A stretch of 64,000 nt of DNA from JAHBXC01 sp964350875 (GTDB lineage: Bacteria > Planctomycetota > Phycisphaerae > Phycisphaerales > UBA1924). Positions 36,292-46,013 of this stretch are shown one piece after another. Under the pieces are notes generated by a model. It saw only the letters and a list, made by a program, of their open reading frames with translations, was not told the DNA's origin and ran no database searches. Where the stretch lies: NCBI GenBank assembly GCA_964350875.1, contig CAYGLT010000002.1:1-64000 (forward strand), in the 5' to 3' direction. Both the position numbers and the translations under genes were made by a program. Position 1 is the stretch's first letter. Each line of letters begins with the position of its first letter.

Positions 36292-37812
36292 TCAGCGGTC
36301 GGGGACCTCGGCCTTGATGATGTCCACGCGCTTCGCGTCGATCAGCGGAAGCCCGAGCGAACTGTCGTCACGCGACTGGCCGACGACCACGCCGACGACC
36401 GTGTTCAGTTTGGCGGAAAGATCGAGTTCGGGCGACGGGGTGAGGTACGCGATCGTGCGGCCCGAATCGACGGCCTGCACGCGGAACAGCAGGGGGAGCC
36501 GCTGACCGTTGTAAACGAGGCTCGAACTCAGACGACCGACGAAGCGGTAGACCGGGTTCGCGTCGAGGGTCTGGACGCTCTCTTCGACGCGCACCGAGCC
36601 GACATCGGCCTCGGCGAGCGCGTCATTCATGCGCTGCATCGACTCCTGCAGGTCCGCGCGGAGGCGAAGCGCGGCGATGCGGCCGTTGGCCGCGGCGCGG
36701 ATCGCGTCGGAGCCCGGCGCGTCGGGCAGCGTCTCGGTCAGCCGCTGGAACTCGTTGATGAGCGCGGTGTACTCCGCGCCCTCGGTGGGCTGGCGCATGA
36801 CCTCTTCGAAACTGCGGTTGAGGTCCGGGTACGAGGCGACCGGCGCACGCGCGGGGGTCGAAGCAGTCTCCGGCTGGCCGCCCGCACGCATGGGCTGCGA
36901 GTTCACGACCGGCTCGGGACGCTGCTCGACCGGCGCATCGGCCGCCGGGGGCGGGAAGCGGTTAACGACGGTCGTGTCTTCGGCGGCGGGCTGCGCGGCC
37001 GGCTCGTCCTGTTCGATCTCCACGACCGCGTCGGCTTCCTCGTACACCGCCGAACCGTCGTCGGTGTTGTTCGCGATCGTCGTCGCGTCGGCGGTCTCGG
37101 CCACTTCTTCCGCGAGCGACTCGGCCGTCTTGGCCGCGACCGCTTCGGTCGGCGCGTCGTTAGTGACGGGCTGCGCCGGCGTCGTCGTGGTCGGCGCTGT
37201 GGTCTTCGCGGCCACGGCGGTGTCCTGAGGCGCGGCGAGGAACGCCTGCACCTCGTTCTCCGTCGCCATGCGCACGAGCGACTCGCTCACATAGCCGCGT
37301 GCGCCGCCCGGCGCAACGACCCGGTAGCCGGTGACCTCGCCCGTCGCGCTCGTGAGCGTCTCGACCTGCTGGAGCACGGTGTCGGCCGGGAGCGAGGTGT
37401 CGAGCAACTGGCGCCACGACTCGCTCACGCCGCCCGCCGGGTTGTTCGCCTGGAGTTTGCTCTCGCGGATCAGCGTGACGGTGTTCGCGCCGGGATCGAA
37501 CTCGGCGTCGTTCGCTTTCACGATCGCGGCCATGCCCGCGGGGTACCCGACGCGCAGCCATCCGAACTCGTGGCCGTCCACGCGGAGCACCTGACCCGGG
37601 CTCACCTTGCCCACGGCGTACCAGACCTGGCCGGCGCCGCATCGCAGGTTGACATTCGACTCCTTCACGACGACGTAGTAAGGATCGACATCGGTGGACT
37701 GCGCCATCGCCGTTGTGGACGGGACGGCGAGCGCGATCATCGGCGCCGCAGCCCCCGCTGCCGTGAGCAGGGTCGAGGCGAGCATCCCGAGCGTCTTCTT
37801 CGAGCGATCCAT
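36292..37812 (-). CDS. Secreted SH3-like domain protein with disordered linker
   Basis: 506 residues. Signal peptide residues 1-38 (ending TTAMAQS). A bacterial SH3-like domain follows (YYVVVKESNVNLRCGAG, VSPGQVLRVDGHEFGWLRVGYP), the fold that binds peptidoglycan or other cell-wall partners. Residues about 190-330 are an Ala/Thr/Glu/Pro-rich linker, and the rest is a helix (RSFEEVMRQPTEGAEY) and a beta domain with YRFVGRLSSSLVYNGQRLPL of unknown type. A periplasmic or surface role is likely. GAGGAG six bases before ATG 37812 fixes the start. Confidence 0.8.
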   Translation of the reverse strand: MDRSKKTLGMLASTLLTAAGAAAPMIALAVPSTTAMAQSTDVDPYYVVVKESNVNLRCGAGQVWYAVGKVSPGQVLRVDGHEFGWLRVGYPAGMAAIVKANDAEFDPGANTVTLIRESKLQANNPAGGVSESWRQLLDTSLPADTVLQQVETLTSATGEVTGYRVVAPGGARGYVSESLVRMATENEVQAFLAAPQDTAVAAKTTAPTTTTPAQPVTNDAPTEAVAAKTAESLAEEVAETADATTIANNTDDGSAVYEEADAVVEIEQDEPAAQPAAEDTTVVNRFPPPAADAPVEQRPEPVVNSQPMRAGGQPETASTPARAPVASYPDLNRSFEEVMRQPTEGAEYTALINEFQRLTETLPDAPGSDAIRAAANGRIAALRLRADLQESMQRMNDALAEADVGSVRVEESVQTLDANPVYRFVGRLSSSLVYNGQRLPLLFRVQAVDSGRTIAYLTPSPELDLSAKLNTVVGVVVGQSRDDSSLGLPLIDAKRVDIIKAEVPDR

Positions 37813-38015
37813 TCCGGACTCCTCAAGCGTTGGCGTCGTCTTCGCGGACCGAACCGGGCCGGGCCCTCTCTCCATAGAGGGCGGTCGACGGTTCATGTTC
37901 ATAAAGATACGCGATGCGCAAGGCCCGCGTTTCCGGCGCCTCCGGATTCCGCTTTGCCCCGGTGGGGGCCGGGGCCTATGTTCACCTCTCGCGTCGCCCG
38001 CGAGTGGGAGTCAGC

Positions 38016-39911
38016 ATGCTCGACGCTCGAAATCGCCCTTCTTTGTCCGCGTCCGGCCTCGTGCTGGCCGCAGGGGCCGCCGGATTCGTCCTCACCGCCG
38101 CGCTCTCCGGGTGCGCTGAGACACCCTTCGAGGAGCAACGGGCGGAGTTGCTCGGCCGCCTGTCGGCCGCGGCCGAGGAGCGGGTCGAGGCCCCGTACAT
38201 GAACAAAACGGTCGAAGTCCGCGAGACCACCGCGCGGCAGCAGACCAATCTCGGCTTCTCGCAGGAGCGGCTCGACGAACTCGATCAGATGGCCGGCGCC
38301 GCCTCGTACCGCGATATGCGTCCCGACATCGGCCCTGATCTGGTGGGTGACGCCGCCACAACCGTCCGCCTGTCGCTTGAAGACGCCATTTTCGTCGCCA
38401 TCGAGAACAACCTCGACCTGCGAAGCGTGTCCTTCCGGCCAGCGATCTCTCAGGAGGCGCTGATCGCCGCCGACGCGGCGTTCGACTGGGTCTTCTTCAC
38501 GGGCGTCGATTGGCAGAAACTCGACCAGCCCCAGTTGCTGCGCCTGATCAACAACACCCCGGTCGGCGCCATCGCGCAGGTCAACGAGCAGGCGGAATGG
38601 CTCACCGGAGTGCGCAAGCCGCTCCGCACGGGCGGCGAGTTCGACGCCTCGTTCCGGCTCACCTACCTGAACGACTCGACCCCGTTCACCAGTCTCTCGC
38701 CCGATCCGTCGCGGGCCGCGTCGCTGGACCTGGGGCTGAACCAGCCGCTGCTCCGCGGGTTCGGCCGCGACTTCAACGAGGCCGAGATCCGCCTCGCCGA
38801 GAACCAGACGCTCCGCGCCGCCGAGGAGACGCGCGCCCAACTCCTCACCCTCGTCCTCGATGTGCACCGCGAGTACTACCTGCTCAACCTCGCGATGGCG
38901 CGGCTGATGATCCAGCAGCGCCTCCTCGACCGCGGCATCGAGACCCGCGATGTGCTCGCCGGCCGCCTCGACTTCGATGTCCGCCCGGCCGAGTACTCCG
39001 ACGCGCGGGCTCGCGTCGAAGCCCGCCGCGCGTCATTGATCCGCGCGCAGAAAACACTCCGCGAGCAGTCCGACCGCGTCAAGGCGCTCCTCGACAGCGA
39101 GCGGTTCCCCCTCGCCGACGAGACGCTCCTTGTCCCCTCGATGGACATGAGCACCATGCCCATCAGTTTCAGTCTGCTCGACGCGATCACCGACGCGCTG
39201 CAGACCAGGCCCGAACTGCAGGTCGCGCTGCTCAACATCGACGACGCCGCCGTCCGACAGAAGTTCGCCCAGAACGCGAAACTCCCGCTGCTCGACCTGA
39301 ACCTCCGCGCGCAGTTCGGCGCGATCGACGACAGCACGGGCGATGTGCTCGACAACCTCATCGACAACGACTTCGTGAACTACATCGCGGGCATCCAGTT
39401 CGAGCAGCCCATCGGCAACCGCGGCCCCGAGGCGGCCTTCAGCCAGCGCCGGCTCGAGCGTCTGCAGAGCATCCTCGATTACGCCGCCGCCGTGCGCAAC
39501 GCGGTGTTCGTGGTGAAAGACGCCCTGCGCAGCGTCGTCACGGATTATGCGCTCATCGAGCAGACCCGCGTCGCCCGCGTCGCCGCCGCCGAGAACCTCC
39601 GCACGCTGCTCGTCGAAGAACAGACCCTTCGCGGCCTCACGCCCGACTTCCTCAACCTGAAACTCAACAGGCAGGAGAGTCTCGCGCAGGCGGAACTCGA
39701 AGAGGCGATCGCCATCTTCGATTACAAGTTCTCGCTCGCTCAGTACTACGACTCCATCGGCGTCTCGCTCGATCGTCTGGGCATCACGCTCACCATCCCG
39801 ACGACCAAGGAACTGCTCGACCGGGGCGTCCCGCTCGAAGAAGGCCCGAGCGCGAGTTGGAACGACCCGAACACACCGCGACCCGGGAGCGCGCCGGCGT
39901 CCGGCCGGTGA
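38016..39911 (+). CDS. TolC-family outer membrane lipoprotein
   Basis: 631 residues. Lipobox TAALSGCAE gives a lipid anchor. Two TolC-type helical repeats are visible: VRLSLEDAIFVAIENNLDLRS ... SLDLGLNQPLLRGFGRDFNEAEIRLAENQ in the first half and ALQTRPELQVALLNIDDAAVRQKFAQNAKLPLLDL in the second (motifs given in pieces). It probably forms an outer-membrane channel. No efflux pump gene adjoins it. ATG 38016 was chosen because GGGAG lies six bases upstream; a longer frame exists. At 631 residues it is longer than usual because of a 50-residue insertion before the first repeat. Confidence 0.86.
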   Translation: MLDARNRPSLSASGLVLAAGAAGFVLTAALSGCAETPFEEQRAELLGRLSAAAEERVEAPYMNKTVEVRETTARQQTNLGFSQERLDELDQMAGAASYRDMRPDIGPDLVGDAATTVRLSLEDAIFVAIENNLDLRSVSFRPAISQEALIAADAAFDWVFFTGVDWQKLDQPQLLRLINNTPVGAIAQVNEQAEWLTGVRKPLRTGGEFDASFRLTYLNDSTPFTSLSPDPSRAASLDLGLNQPLLRGFGRDFNEAEIRLAENQTLRAAEETRAQLLTLVLDVHREYYLLNLAMARLMIQQRLLDRGIETRDVLAGRLDFDVRPAEYSDARARVEARRASLIRAQKTLREQSDRVKALLDSERFPLADETLLVPSMDMSTMPISFSLLDAITDALQTRPELQVALLNIDDAAVRQKFAQNAKLPLLDLNLRAQFGAIDDSTGDVLDNLIDNDFVNYIAGIQFEQPIGNRGPEAAFSQRRLERLQSILDYAAAVRNAVFVVKDALRSVVTDYALIEQTRVARVAAAENLRTLLVEEQTLRGLTPDFLNLKLNRQESLAQAELEEAIAIFDYKFSLAQYYDSIGVSLDRLGITLTIPTTKELLDRGVPLEEGPSASWNDPNTPRPGSAPASGR

Positions 39912-39914
39912 GCG

Positions 39915-40916
39915 ATGCGCGACGGGCCTGACCAAGCCGCGATCGAACACGCGGTCTCGCTCCTGCGCGACGGTCGGCTCGTTTCCTTCCCGACGGAAAC
40001 GGTCTACGGGCTCGGCGCCGACGCGCTGAATCCCGACGCGGTTCGTGCGGTGTTCCGCCTGAAAGGGCGTCCTTCGACCAATCCGCTCATTGTGCATCTC
40101 GCCGACGCCGAAGCAGCGTCGGAAGTGTGCGGGTCGTGGCCCCGCGCCGCGGCGATTCTCGCCGAGCGTTTCTGGCCCGGACCGCTGACGATCGTCGTGC
40201 CCAAAGGCCAGAGTGTTCCCGACGAGGTCGTCGCGGGCGGCGAGACGGTCGCGTTGCGTTGTCCGGACCACCCCGTCGCCCTCGCGCTGCTCCGCGCGTT
40301 CGGGGGCCCGCTCGTCGGCCCGAGCGCGAATCCATCGGGAAGGGTCAGCCCGACGACCGCCGCGCATGTGCGCGACGCGTTCGACGAATCGGAGGTCTTC
40401 GTGCTCGAGGGCGGGCCGTGCCGTGTCGGCATCGAGTCGACGGTGGTTTCGGTCATCAGCGATCGCGCGCGTGTGTTGCGCGCCGGCGCAATCGGCGCCG
40501 ACGCCATCGCGCAGGCCTTGGGCGAACCCGTCGACGATGACGCCGCGGCCCGCGAACGCGCCGGGACGGCCCTGCCATCGCCCGGGCGGTTCGCGTCGCA
40601 CTACGCGCCGCGCGCGCCGGCCTCGCTGCTCGATCGCGAGGAACTGCTCTCGGAACTCGATCGCGCGAAGATTTCCGCGGAGCATCGGTGCGCCGCGATC
40701 GTTCTTTCCCCCGTGGATATCGAGTCGGTCGATGGGCTGAGCGAGATCCTCATGCCCGCGGACGCCGACGCGTACGCGCAGCGCCTCTACGCGGCCCTGC
40801 ACGAGGCGGACGAACGCTCGCCCGAGCGGATACTCATCGAAGCGCCGCGAGGCGTCGGCTCGATGTGGGACGCGATCCGCGACCGCCTCCGCCGCGCGTG
40901 CGCGGACAACGCCTGA
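39915..40916 (+). CDS. Threonylcarbamoyl-AMP synthase (TsaC/Sua5 family)
   Basis: 333 residues, the longer Sua5-like form with a second domain, not the 190-residue TsaC. It makes threonylcarbamoyl-AMP for the t6A37 modification of ANN-decoding tRNAs. Motifs: LVSFPTETVYGLGADALNPDAV, FRLKGRPSTNPLIVHL, VALRCPDHPVALALL, GPLVGPSANPSGRVSPT, and SPGRFASHYAPRAP, the linker motif before the Sua5 C-terminal domain. It starts four bases after the TolC-like gene stop, suggesting co-transcription. Confidence 0.94.
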   Translation: MRDGPDQAAIEHAVSLLRDGRLVSFPTETVYGLGADALNPDAVRAVFRLKGRPSTNPLIVHLADAEAASEVCGSWPRAAAILAERFWPGPLTIVVPKGQSVPDEVVAGGETVALRCPDHPVALALLRAFGGPLVGPSANPSGRVSPTTAAHVRDAFDESEVFVLEGGPCRVGIESTVVSVISDRARVLRAGAIGADAIAQALGEPVDDDAAARERAGTALPSPGRFASHYAPRAPASLLDREELLSELDRAKISAEHRCAAIVLSPVDIESVDGLSEILMPADADAYAQRLYAALHEADERSPERILIEAPRGVGSMWDAIRDRLRRACADNA

Positions 40917-40917
40917 A

Positions 40918-41604
40918 TCAACGCGGGCGTGTGAGCCGATTCACCCGAGTTCGATCCTGCGTCTCGACGAAGACTTCGTCGGCCTCGCGCATGAACAGCC
41001 CGTGGCCGAGCACCCCGTCGATCATCGCGAGCGATTCGTTGAGCGCCTCGAGGTCGGTGTTCTCCGGGATCGGCGCGTCGATCACGACAAAGCCGTTGTC
41101 GGTGTGGTAGATCTCGCCGTCCTCGCGGCGGCGCAATGGGCCTTCGAGCCCGAGCGCCTTGAGATGAACGCGCACGCTCGCGAGCGCGAACGGCAGCACC
41201 TCGATGGGCAGGTCGAAGCGGTCGCCGATGTGCCGGACGAGTTTGCTGTCGTCGATGAGGTACACGCACTTCGCGCTCGCGTGCGCAACGATCTTCTCGC
41301 GGGTCATCGCTCCGCCGCGGCCCTTGAGCATCGCCAGGTCGGGCGCGACCTCGTCCGCTCCGTCGAAGAGGTAATCGACGCGCTCCACCTCCGCGAACGG
41401 GAGGACGGTGAGCCCGAGTTCGCGCGCCAGCGAGCCGCTGGCCTCGCTGGTGGCGACACACTCGACTTTGAGCGCGTCCTGGTTCACGCGTTCGGCGAGC
41501 GCGTGGATGCCGCGCGTCGCGGCGCGACCCGTGCCCAGCCCGACGATCATGCCGTTGCTGATGGGTTCGACGGCCAGGCGCGCGAGTTGGTCGGGTGCGT
41601 TCAT
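40918..41604 (-). CDS. rpiA: Ribose-5-phosphate isomerase A
   Basis: 228 residues. It interconverts ribose-5-phosphate and ribulose-5-phosphate. Visible motifs: GMIVGLGTGRAATRGIHALA (substrate phosphate loop), CVATSEAS, YLFDGADEVAPDLAMLKGRGGAMTREKIVAHA (catalytic Asp and Lys, with GRGGAM in place of GGGAAL), and the C-terminal HGLFMREADEVFVE. Converges with the TsaC/Sua5 gene. Confidence 0.95.
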   Translation of the reverse strand: MNAPDQLARLAVEPISNGMIVGLGTGRAATRGIHALAERVNQDALKVECVATSEASGSLARELGLTVLPFAEVERVDYLFDGADEVAPDLAMLKGRGGAMTREKIVAHASAKCVYLIDDSKLVRHIGDRFDLPIEVLPFALASVRVHLKALGLEGPLRRREDGEIYHTDNGFVVIDAPIPENTDLEALNESLAMIDGVLGHGLFMREADEVFVETQDRTRVNRLTRPR

Positions 41605-41613
41605 GCCGCGATG

Positions 41614-42462
41614 CTACCGCGCCCGGGTCGCGTGGAGGGCGACGGCGAGCGCGGCGGCGACATTGATCGAATCCGCGCCGGGCGCCATGGGGATCGAGAC
41701 CCGCGCATCGGAAGCGCGCATCGACCGCTCGGAGAGCCCCGGACCCTCGCTGCCCAGCAGGAGCGCGAGACGCCGATCGGGCTCGAGCGTCTGCGCGAAC
41801 GCCGAGATGTCGGCGGCGTCGTCGGCGGGAGTCAGGGCGGCCACCGTGAATCCCCGCTCGCGGAGCGAACTCAGGGCCGCGTCGGGCCAGTCACAAGCGG
41901 CGAAACGGCCGAAGGGCAGACGCAGGATGTGGCCCATCGAGGTGCGCACGGACTTGCGGTAGAGCGGGTCGCCGCAGGATGGGGAGAGCAGCACCGCGCT
42001 CGCGCCGAATCCCGCCGCGTTGCGGAACACCGACCCGATGTTGTCGTGATCGACGAGGTTTTCGAGGATGACGATCGTCGCTGCGCCGCGTCCGCGCTGT
42101 GCGATCGTGTCCAGCACGGTGGTCGCGCTCGGCTCGTCGCCGCGCTCGCCCAGGACGAGCACGCCCTGATGGAAGCGGAAGCCGATGATGGACTCGATGA
42201 TCTCGGGCGAGGCGACGAACACCGGGGCCGCGGTCTCGCGATCGGCGTCGGCGATGCGTGCAAGCGCGTCGTCCAGCCGTCGTTCGTCGACGAGCATCGA
42301 GCGGATCTGGTAGCGGGCGTCGGTGGCGAGGAGCCGTTCAAGCACGAGCATGCCCTCGCCCAGGAAGAGCCCGGAGCGTTTCAGGGCGTCGCCGTCGCGG
42401 GTCTCGCGGAAGGGCGACAGACGGGGGTCGTCGGGATGCTCGACGCGGACGATGCTGGGCAC
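41614..42462 (-). CDS. TrmH-family (SpoU) RNA 2'-O-methyltransferase
   Basis: 282 residues. N-terminal RNA-binding substrate domain (about 1-110), then the SPOUT knot: motif I LENLVDHDNIGSVFRNAAGF (Asn and Arg), motif II ALLLGSEGPGLSERS, and motif III MAPGADSINVAAALAVALH, which carries the typical Ser-Leu-Asn-like ending here as SIN. It probably methylates a ribose in rRNA or tRNA; the site is unknown. Confidence 0.92.
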   Translation of the reverse strand: MPSIVRVEHPDDPRLSPFRETRDGDALKRSGLFLGEGMLVLERLLATDARYQIRSMLVDERRLDDALARIADADRETAAPVFVASPEIIESIIGFRFHQGVLVLGERGDEPSATTVLDTIAQRGRGAATIVILENLVDHDNIGSVFRNAAGFGASAVLLSPSCGDPLYRKSVRTSMGHILRLPFGRFAACDWPDAALSSLRERGFTVAALTPADDAADISAFAQTLEPDRRLALLLGSEGPGLSERSMRASDARVSIPMAPGADSINVAAALAVALHATRAR

Positions 42463-42485
42463 GCGGGCGTTCTAGCATGCCTGCG

Positions 42486-43169
42486 ATGAAGACTTCCACC
42501 CGAATCGTGCCCTCCGCCGTGATTCTGGCCGCGGCAGCGTTGCTCCTCGGGGCGTGCAGGCCCGAGCGGACCGGGACCACGGACGCGCCCGCCGAGACGG
42601 CCCCGGCCAAGGCCGACATGGCGCCAGCCCCGGCGGCGTCGGACGCTCCCGGGATGAGCATTTCGGCCACGCAGGGCTCGGACGATCTGGATCCGGACGC
42701 TCCTTCTTTCACCGTCGCGGGGCTGGAGTTCACGCGGCCCGAGGGCTGGTCGCTGGTGAGCCCGGGCCCGATGCGCGCCGCCGAACTCAAGAACGGCGCA
42801 ATGCCTGAGGGCGCGATCGTGTTCACGCACTTCGGCGAGCGCGGCGCCGGCGCCGTCGCCGACAACCTCACACGCTGGGCACGCCAGGTCGTGGACGAGC
42901 GCGGCCAGCCCACGCTCCCTGATGTGACCGAGGCCGACGGCGGCGGCCGCAAGATCACCTTCGCGCGCTACGAAGGAACCTACATGTCGGGAACGCCCGG
43001 CCAGGCGCCGACGCCCATGCCCGGAACGCTCCTCATCGGCGCGATCATCGAGGGCGGCCCGAACGGGCCCGTGTACATGCGCGCGTTCGGCCCGAGCGAC
43101 GCGATGGCCGGCCAGGTCGAGGCGATCTTCAACATGCTCCTGACCAGCCCGACCGAGACCGCGCAGTGA
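42486..43169 (+). CDS. Lipoprotein of unknown function
   Basis: 227 residues. Lipobox LLLGACRPE places the cysteine near residue 22. After a Thr/Ala/Pro-rich linker the protein has a single globular domain: FTVAGLEFTRPEGWSLVSPG, GAIVFTHFGERGAGAVADNL, RWARQVVDERGQ, YMRAFGPSDAMAGQVEAIFN. This resembles uncharacterised planctomycete periplasmic proteins; no enzyme motif is visible. The stop overlaps the GTG start of the next gene (methyltransferase). An ATG at 42477 is another possible start. Confidence 0.72.
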   Translation: MKTSTRIVPSAVILAAAALLLGACRPERTGTTDAPAETAPAKADMAPAPAASDAPGMSISATQGSDDLDPDAPSFTVAGLEFTRPEGWSLVSPGPMRAAELKNGAMPEGAIVFTHFGERGAGAVADNLTRWARQVVDERGQPTLPDVTEADGGGRKITFARYEGTYMSGTPGQAPTPMPGTLLIGAIIEGGPNGPVYMRAFGPSDAMAGQVEAIFNMLLTSPTETAQ

Positions 43170-43936
43170 CGAATCAGGCGACGCCCGATCGCTACGACCT
43201 GTACGAGGCGGCGGCGCAATCGCCCGAGCAGGAAGCACGCTTCCTGCACGCCGTGCACGGCGGCTCGCCGCGCGTGCTCGGGGAAGACTTCTGCGGCAGC
43301 GGCGCGATCTGCCGCTCGTGGCTCGACATCGATCCGTCCCATCGCGCGGTGTGCGTGGACAACGATCCCGGCGCGCTGGGCGCCCTGCGCGAGCGCGCCA
43401 CGCCCGAGCAGATCGAGCGCTTGACGATCATCCAGAGCGATGTGCTCGACGCGGCCGAACCCGTCGATGCGCTGTGCGCGCTCAACTTCCCGGTCGGGTA
43501 CTGGCACACGAGGGCGGACCTGGTGAAGTACCTCCGCCGCGCACGCGAGCGGCTGAACGCGGGCGGCGTCTTCGTGTGCGATATCTACGGCGGCGCAAAC
43601 GCGTTCCTGTGCGGCGATTCCGACGAAGAACTGCGCGGCGGCGTTCGCTACACCTGGGAGCAGCGGTTCGCCGACCCGACCACCGGACGCGTGATCAACG
43701 CGATGCACTTCGCGCTCCCCGAAGGAGGCGAACTCCGCGACGCGTTCGTCTACGAGTGGCGGCTCTGGTCGATCCCCGAACTCCGCGACGCGATGTCAGA
43801 GGCCGGATTCGCGAGCACGGAGGTCCACGATCGGCTGGGCGACGCGATCGACGGCGACGGGAACCTGATGGTCAGGCCCGTCCGTGGGGAGGAACTCGAC
43901 GATACCTTCGTGGTGTACATCGTCGCGCGGAAGTGA
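43166..43936 (+). CDS. Class I SAM-dependent methyltransferase, paralogue of the gene at 3584
   Basis: 256 residues from GTG at 43166, whose start overlaps the preceding lipoprotein stop by four bases. Motif I region is VLGEDFCGSGAICRSW (EDFCG again), motif II AVCVDNDPGALGAL, then IIQSDVLDAAEPVDALCALNFPVGYW and LNAGGVFVCDIYGG. The C-terminal YEWRLWSIPELRDAMSEAGF matches YNWRLWSLPELRELLAEAGF in the gene at 3584-4582. Substrate unknown. It lacks the 70-residue N-terminal tail of its paralogue. Confidence 0.86.
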   Translation: MTNQATPDRYDLYEAAAQSPEQEARFLHAVHGGSPRVLGEDFCGSGAICRSWLDIDPSHRAVCVDNDPGALGALRERATPEQIERLTIIQSDVLDAAEPVDALCALNFPVGYWHTRADLVKYLRRARERLNAGGVFVCDIYGGANAFLCGDSDEELRGGVRYTWEQRFADPTTGRVINAMHFALPEGGELRDAFVYEWRLWSIPELRDAMSEAGFASTEVHDRLGDAIDGDGNLMVRPVRGEELDDTFVVYIVARK

Positions 43937-43960
43937 CGCGCGGCCCGTCGTCGCCTGCCC

Positions 43961-45994
43961 ATGCACACTCTTGCGCTGACATTCCTCGACCCGCTCACCG
44001 GCCTTGTCGTCGCGGGTGTGGCCGTGCCGGCGCTCCTCTTGTTGTACTTCCTGAAACTGCGCAGGCGTCCGGTGCGCGTGACGGCGTCATTCCTGTGGCA
44101 GCAGGCGGCGGAAGACCTGCAGGTCAACACGCCGTTCCGCTGGCTCCGCGTGTCGCTGGTGCTCCTGCTCCAGTTGCTCGCGTTGTTGTTGCTCTGCGCG
44201 GCGATCGCGCGGCCCGCGATGAACGACCTCCCCCCAGCGAGCGGGCGCGTCATCATGCTCCTCGACGCCAGCGCGTCCATGCGCGCGTCGGACGCCCCGG
44301 GCGGCGGCACGCGGTTCGCCGAGGCGAAGCGCCGCGCCGTGGAGTTTGTGGAGTCGCTCGAACTCGGCGGCGCCGACGCGGCCGAGCGGACCGAGGCGAT
44401 GGTGATCCTCTTCGCGCACGAGCCGCGCGTGCTCGCGAACTTCACGACGGATCGCGCGGAACTGCTCGGCGCGATCTCGCGGGCCGAGCCGACCGATCAG
44501 CCGGGAGACCTTGCGGCGGCGCTCGAACTGGTCGACGCGTTCGCGCGGGCGCCGGCGGAGGGAGAAGAGGCGCGGCCGCCGCTTCTTGCGATGTTCACCG
44601 ACGGAGGTGTGGCAAACCCTTCGGCGCCGTACACGGTCGCGGCGAGCGAGATCCGGTTCGTCCGCGTCGGGCCTTCGCCGACGGACGCGAAAGGGAACCT
44701 CGGTGTTTCCGCGCTGAGCGTCCGGCGCGACGACGCGGACCCGGCCAAGATCCGCATCTTTGCGCGACTCGTGAACGCGTCGAATGATCCCGTCACGGTC
44801 GCGCCGGCGCTCGAGATCGATGGGCAGGCACGCCGCGCCGAGCGCGTGACGGTTCCGGGCGCGACGGAGGAGGGCGCGGGCGAGACGGCGCTCGCGTTCG
44901 AGACCCCGGCGCCGGATCGCGCGATCGTGACGCTCCGCGTGCCCAACGGCGGCGCCCTCGCGAGCGACGACGCCGCGTCGCTGGTGATCGACCCGCCGGG
45001 CGGCGTCTCGGTCACGATCGTCGCGCCGGTCGGGACCGTCCCCGGGCGTGCCGCGCCCGACATGTTCCTGCGCGAAGCGCTGGACGCGCTGCGCCCCCGG
45101 GTCGTGCGCACGATGACGCTCGCGCAGCACGATGAGGCGGTCCGCTCGGGTGATCGATCACCCGGTTCGCTCCTCGCGTCGGATCTGATCGTCTACGACC
45201 GCGTCGAGCCATCGACGCTCCTGCCTATCCCCACGCTCTCGTTCGGCGCAGGCTTGCCCATCGAAGGTCTTCGAGTCGCTCCGGGCGCTGAGCCATCAAG
45301 GCCGACGCGCTTCCTGTCGTGGAGGCGCACGGATCCCTTGCTTCGCTCTGTCTCGCTGGGCGAGACGCTTGTCGCGCGCCCGATGAGGATGTCCCTCCCC
45401 GAACTCGGCGCGGGGGGCGTGTCGAGCGTCGAGCCCCTGGCGTTCGGCGACGGGGGGCCTCTGATCGCGTCGATGACAGTGGGTGGCGTGCCGCACGCGG
45501 TGGTCGCGTTCGATCTGTCCCAGAGCACATGGCCCTTGGATGTCGGTTTCGCGGTGTTCATGGCGAACGCGGTGGAGACGCTGGCGCCGCGCGCCGCGAT
45601 GGTCGCCGGCCGATCGTTCACGACGCGCGAAGCGATGGTGGTGACACCCGCGCCGGGCGCCGAGCGGGTGATCGCGGAAGGCCCGACGACGCTCGAAACG
45701 CGCGTGAGCGACCCGAGCGCGGCGGGCGTCGTATCGCTGGGCGTGCCGCCTTTCGTGGGCGTGTATTCGGTGCGCGGCGTCGTCGACGCCGATGCCGTCG
45801 CGCCGGTGAACCTCGTCGACGCCGCCGAATCGGCGATCCGCACGAGCGACACGCTCCCGATCGCGACGCGCGCCGGGGCGTCGGCGGCGGCAGGGGAGGC
45901 GGCCCCACGCGAGGTGTGGCACTGGTTCGTGCTCGCGGCGGTGGGCCTGCTCGTGCTCGAATGGCTGCTCTTCGCGTGGCGGATGCGGCTGTGA
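43961..45994 (+). CDS. BatA/VWA domain membrane protein
   Basis: 677 residues. Residues 1-25 and about 58-85 are membrane helices around a BatA-type N-terminal motif (LLLYFLKLRRRPVRVTASFLW, the aerotolerance regulator N-terminal domain). A von Willebrand A domain starts at VIMLLDASASMRAS, the metal-site DxSxS. The remainder is a beta-rich extracytoplasmic part, and a last membrane helix lies near residues 655-674 with basic end RMRL. Bat proteins occur in envelope stress and MoxR-linked clusters; no MoxR ATPase is seen nearby. Confidence 0.87.
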   Translation: MHTLALTFLDPLTGLVVAGVAVPALLLLYFLKLRRRPVRVTASFLWQQAAEDLQVNTPFRWLRVSLVLLLQLLALLLLCAAIARPAMNDLPPASGRVIMLLDASASMRASDAPGGGTRFAEAKRRAVEFVESLELGGADAAERTEAMVILFAHEPRVLANFTTDRAELLGAISRAEPTDQPGDLAAALELVDAFARAPAEGEEARPPLLAMFTDGGVANPSAPYTVAASEIRFVRVGPSPTDAKGNLGVSALSVRRDDADPAKIRIFARLVNASNDPVTVAPALEIDGQARRAERVTVPGATEEGAGETALAFETPAPDRAIVTLRVPNGGALASDDAASLVIDPPGGVSVTIVAPVGTVPGRAAPDMFLREALDALRPRVVRTMTLAQHDEAVRSGDRSPGSLLASDLIVYDRVEPSTLLPIPTLSFGAGLPIEGLRVAPGAEPSRPTRFLSWRRTDPLLRSVSLGETLVARPMRMSLPELGAGGVSSVEPLAFGDGGPLIASMTVGGVPHAVVAFDLSQSTWPLDVGFAVFMANAVETLAPRAAMVAGRSFTTREAMVVTPAPGAERVIAEGPTTLETRVSDPSAAGVVSLGVPPFVGVYSVRGVVDADAVAPVNLVDAAESAIRTSDTLPIATRAGASAAAGEAAPREVWHWFVLAAVGLLVLEWLLFAWRMRL

Positions 45995-46013
45995 TCGGGT
46001 AGCGTCCGCACCC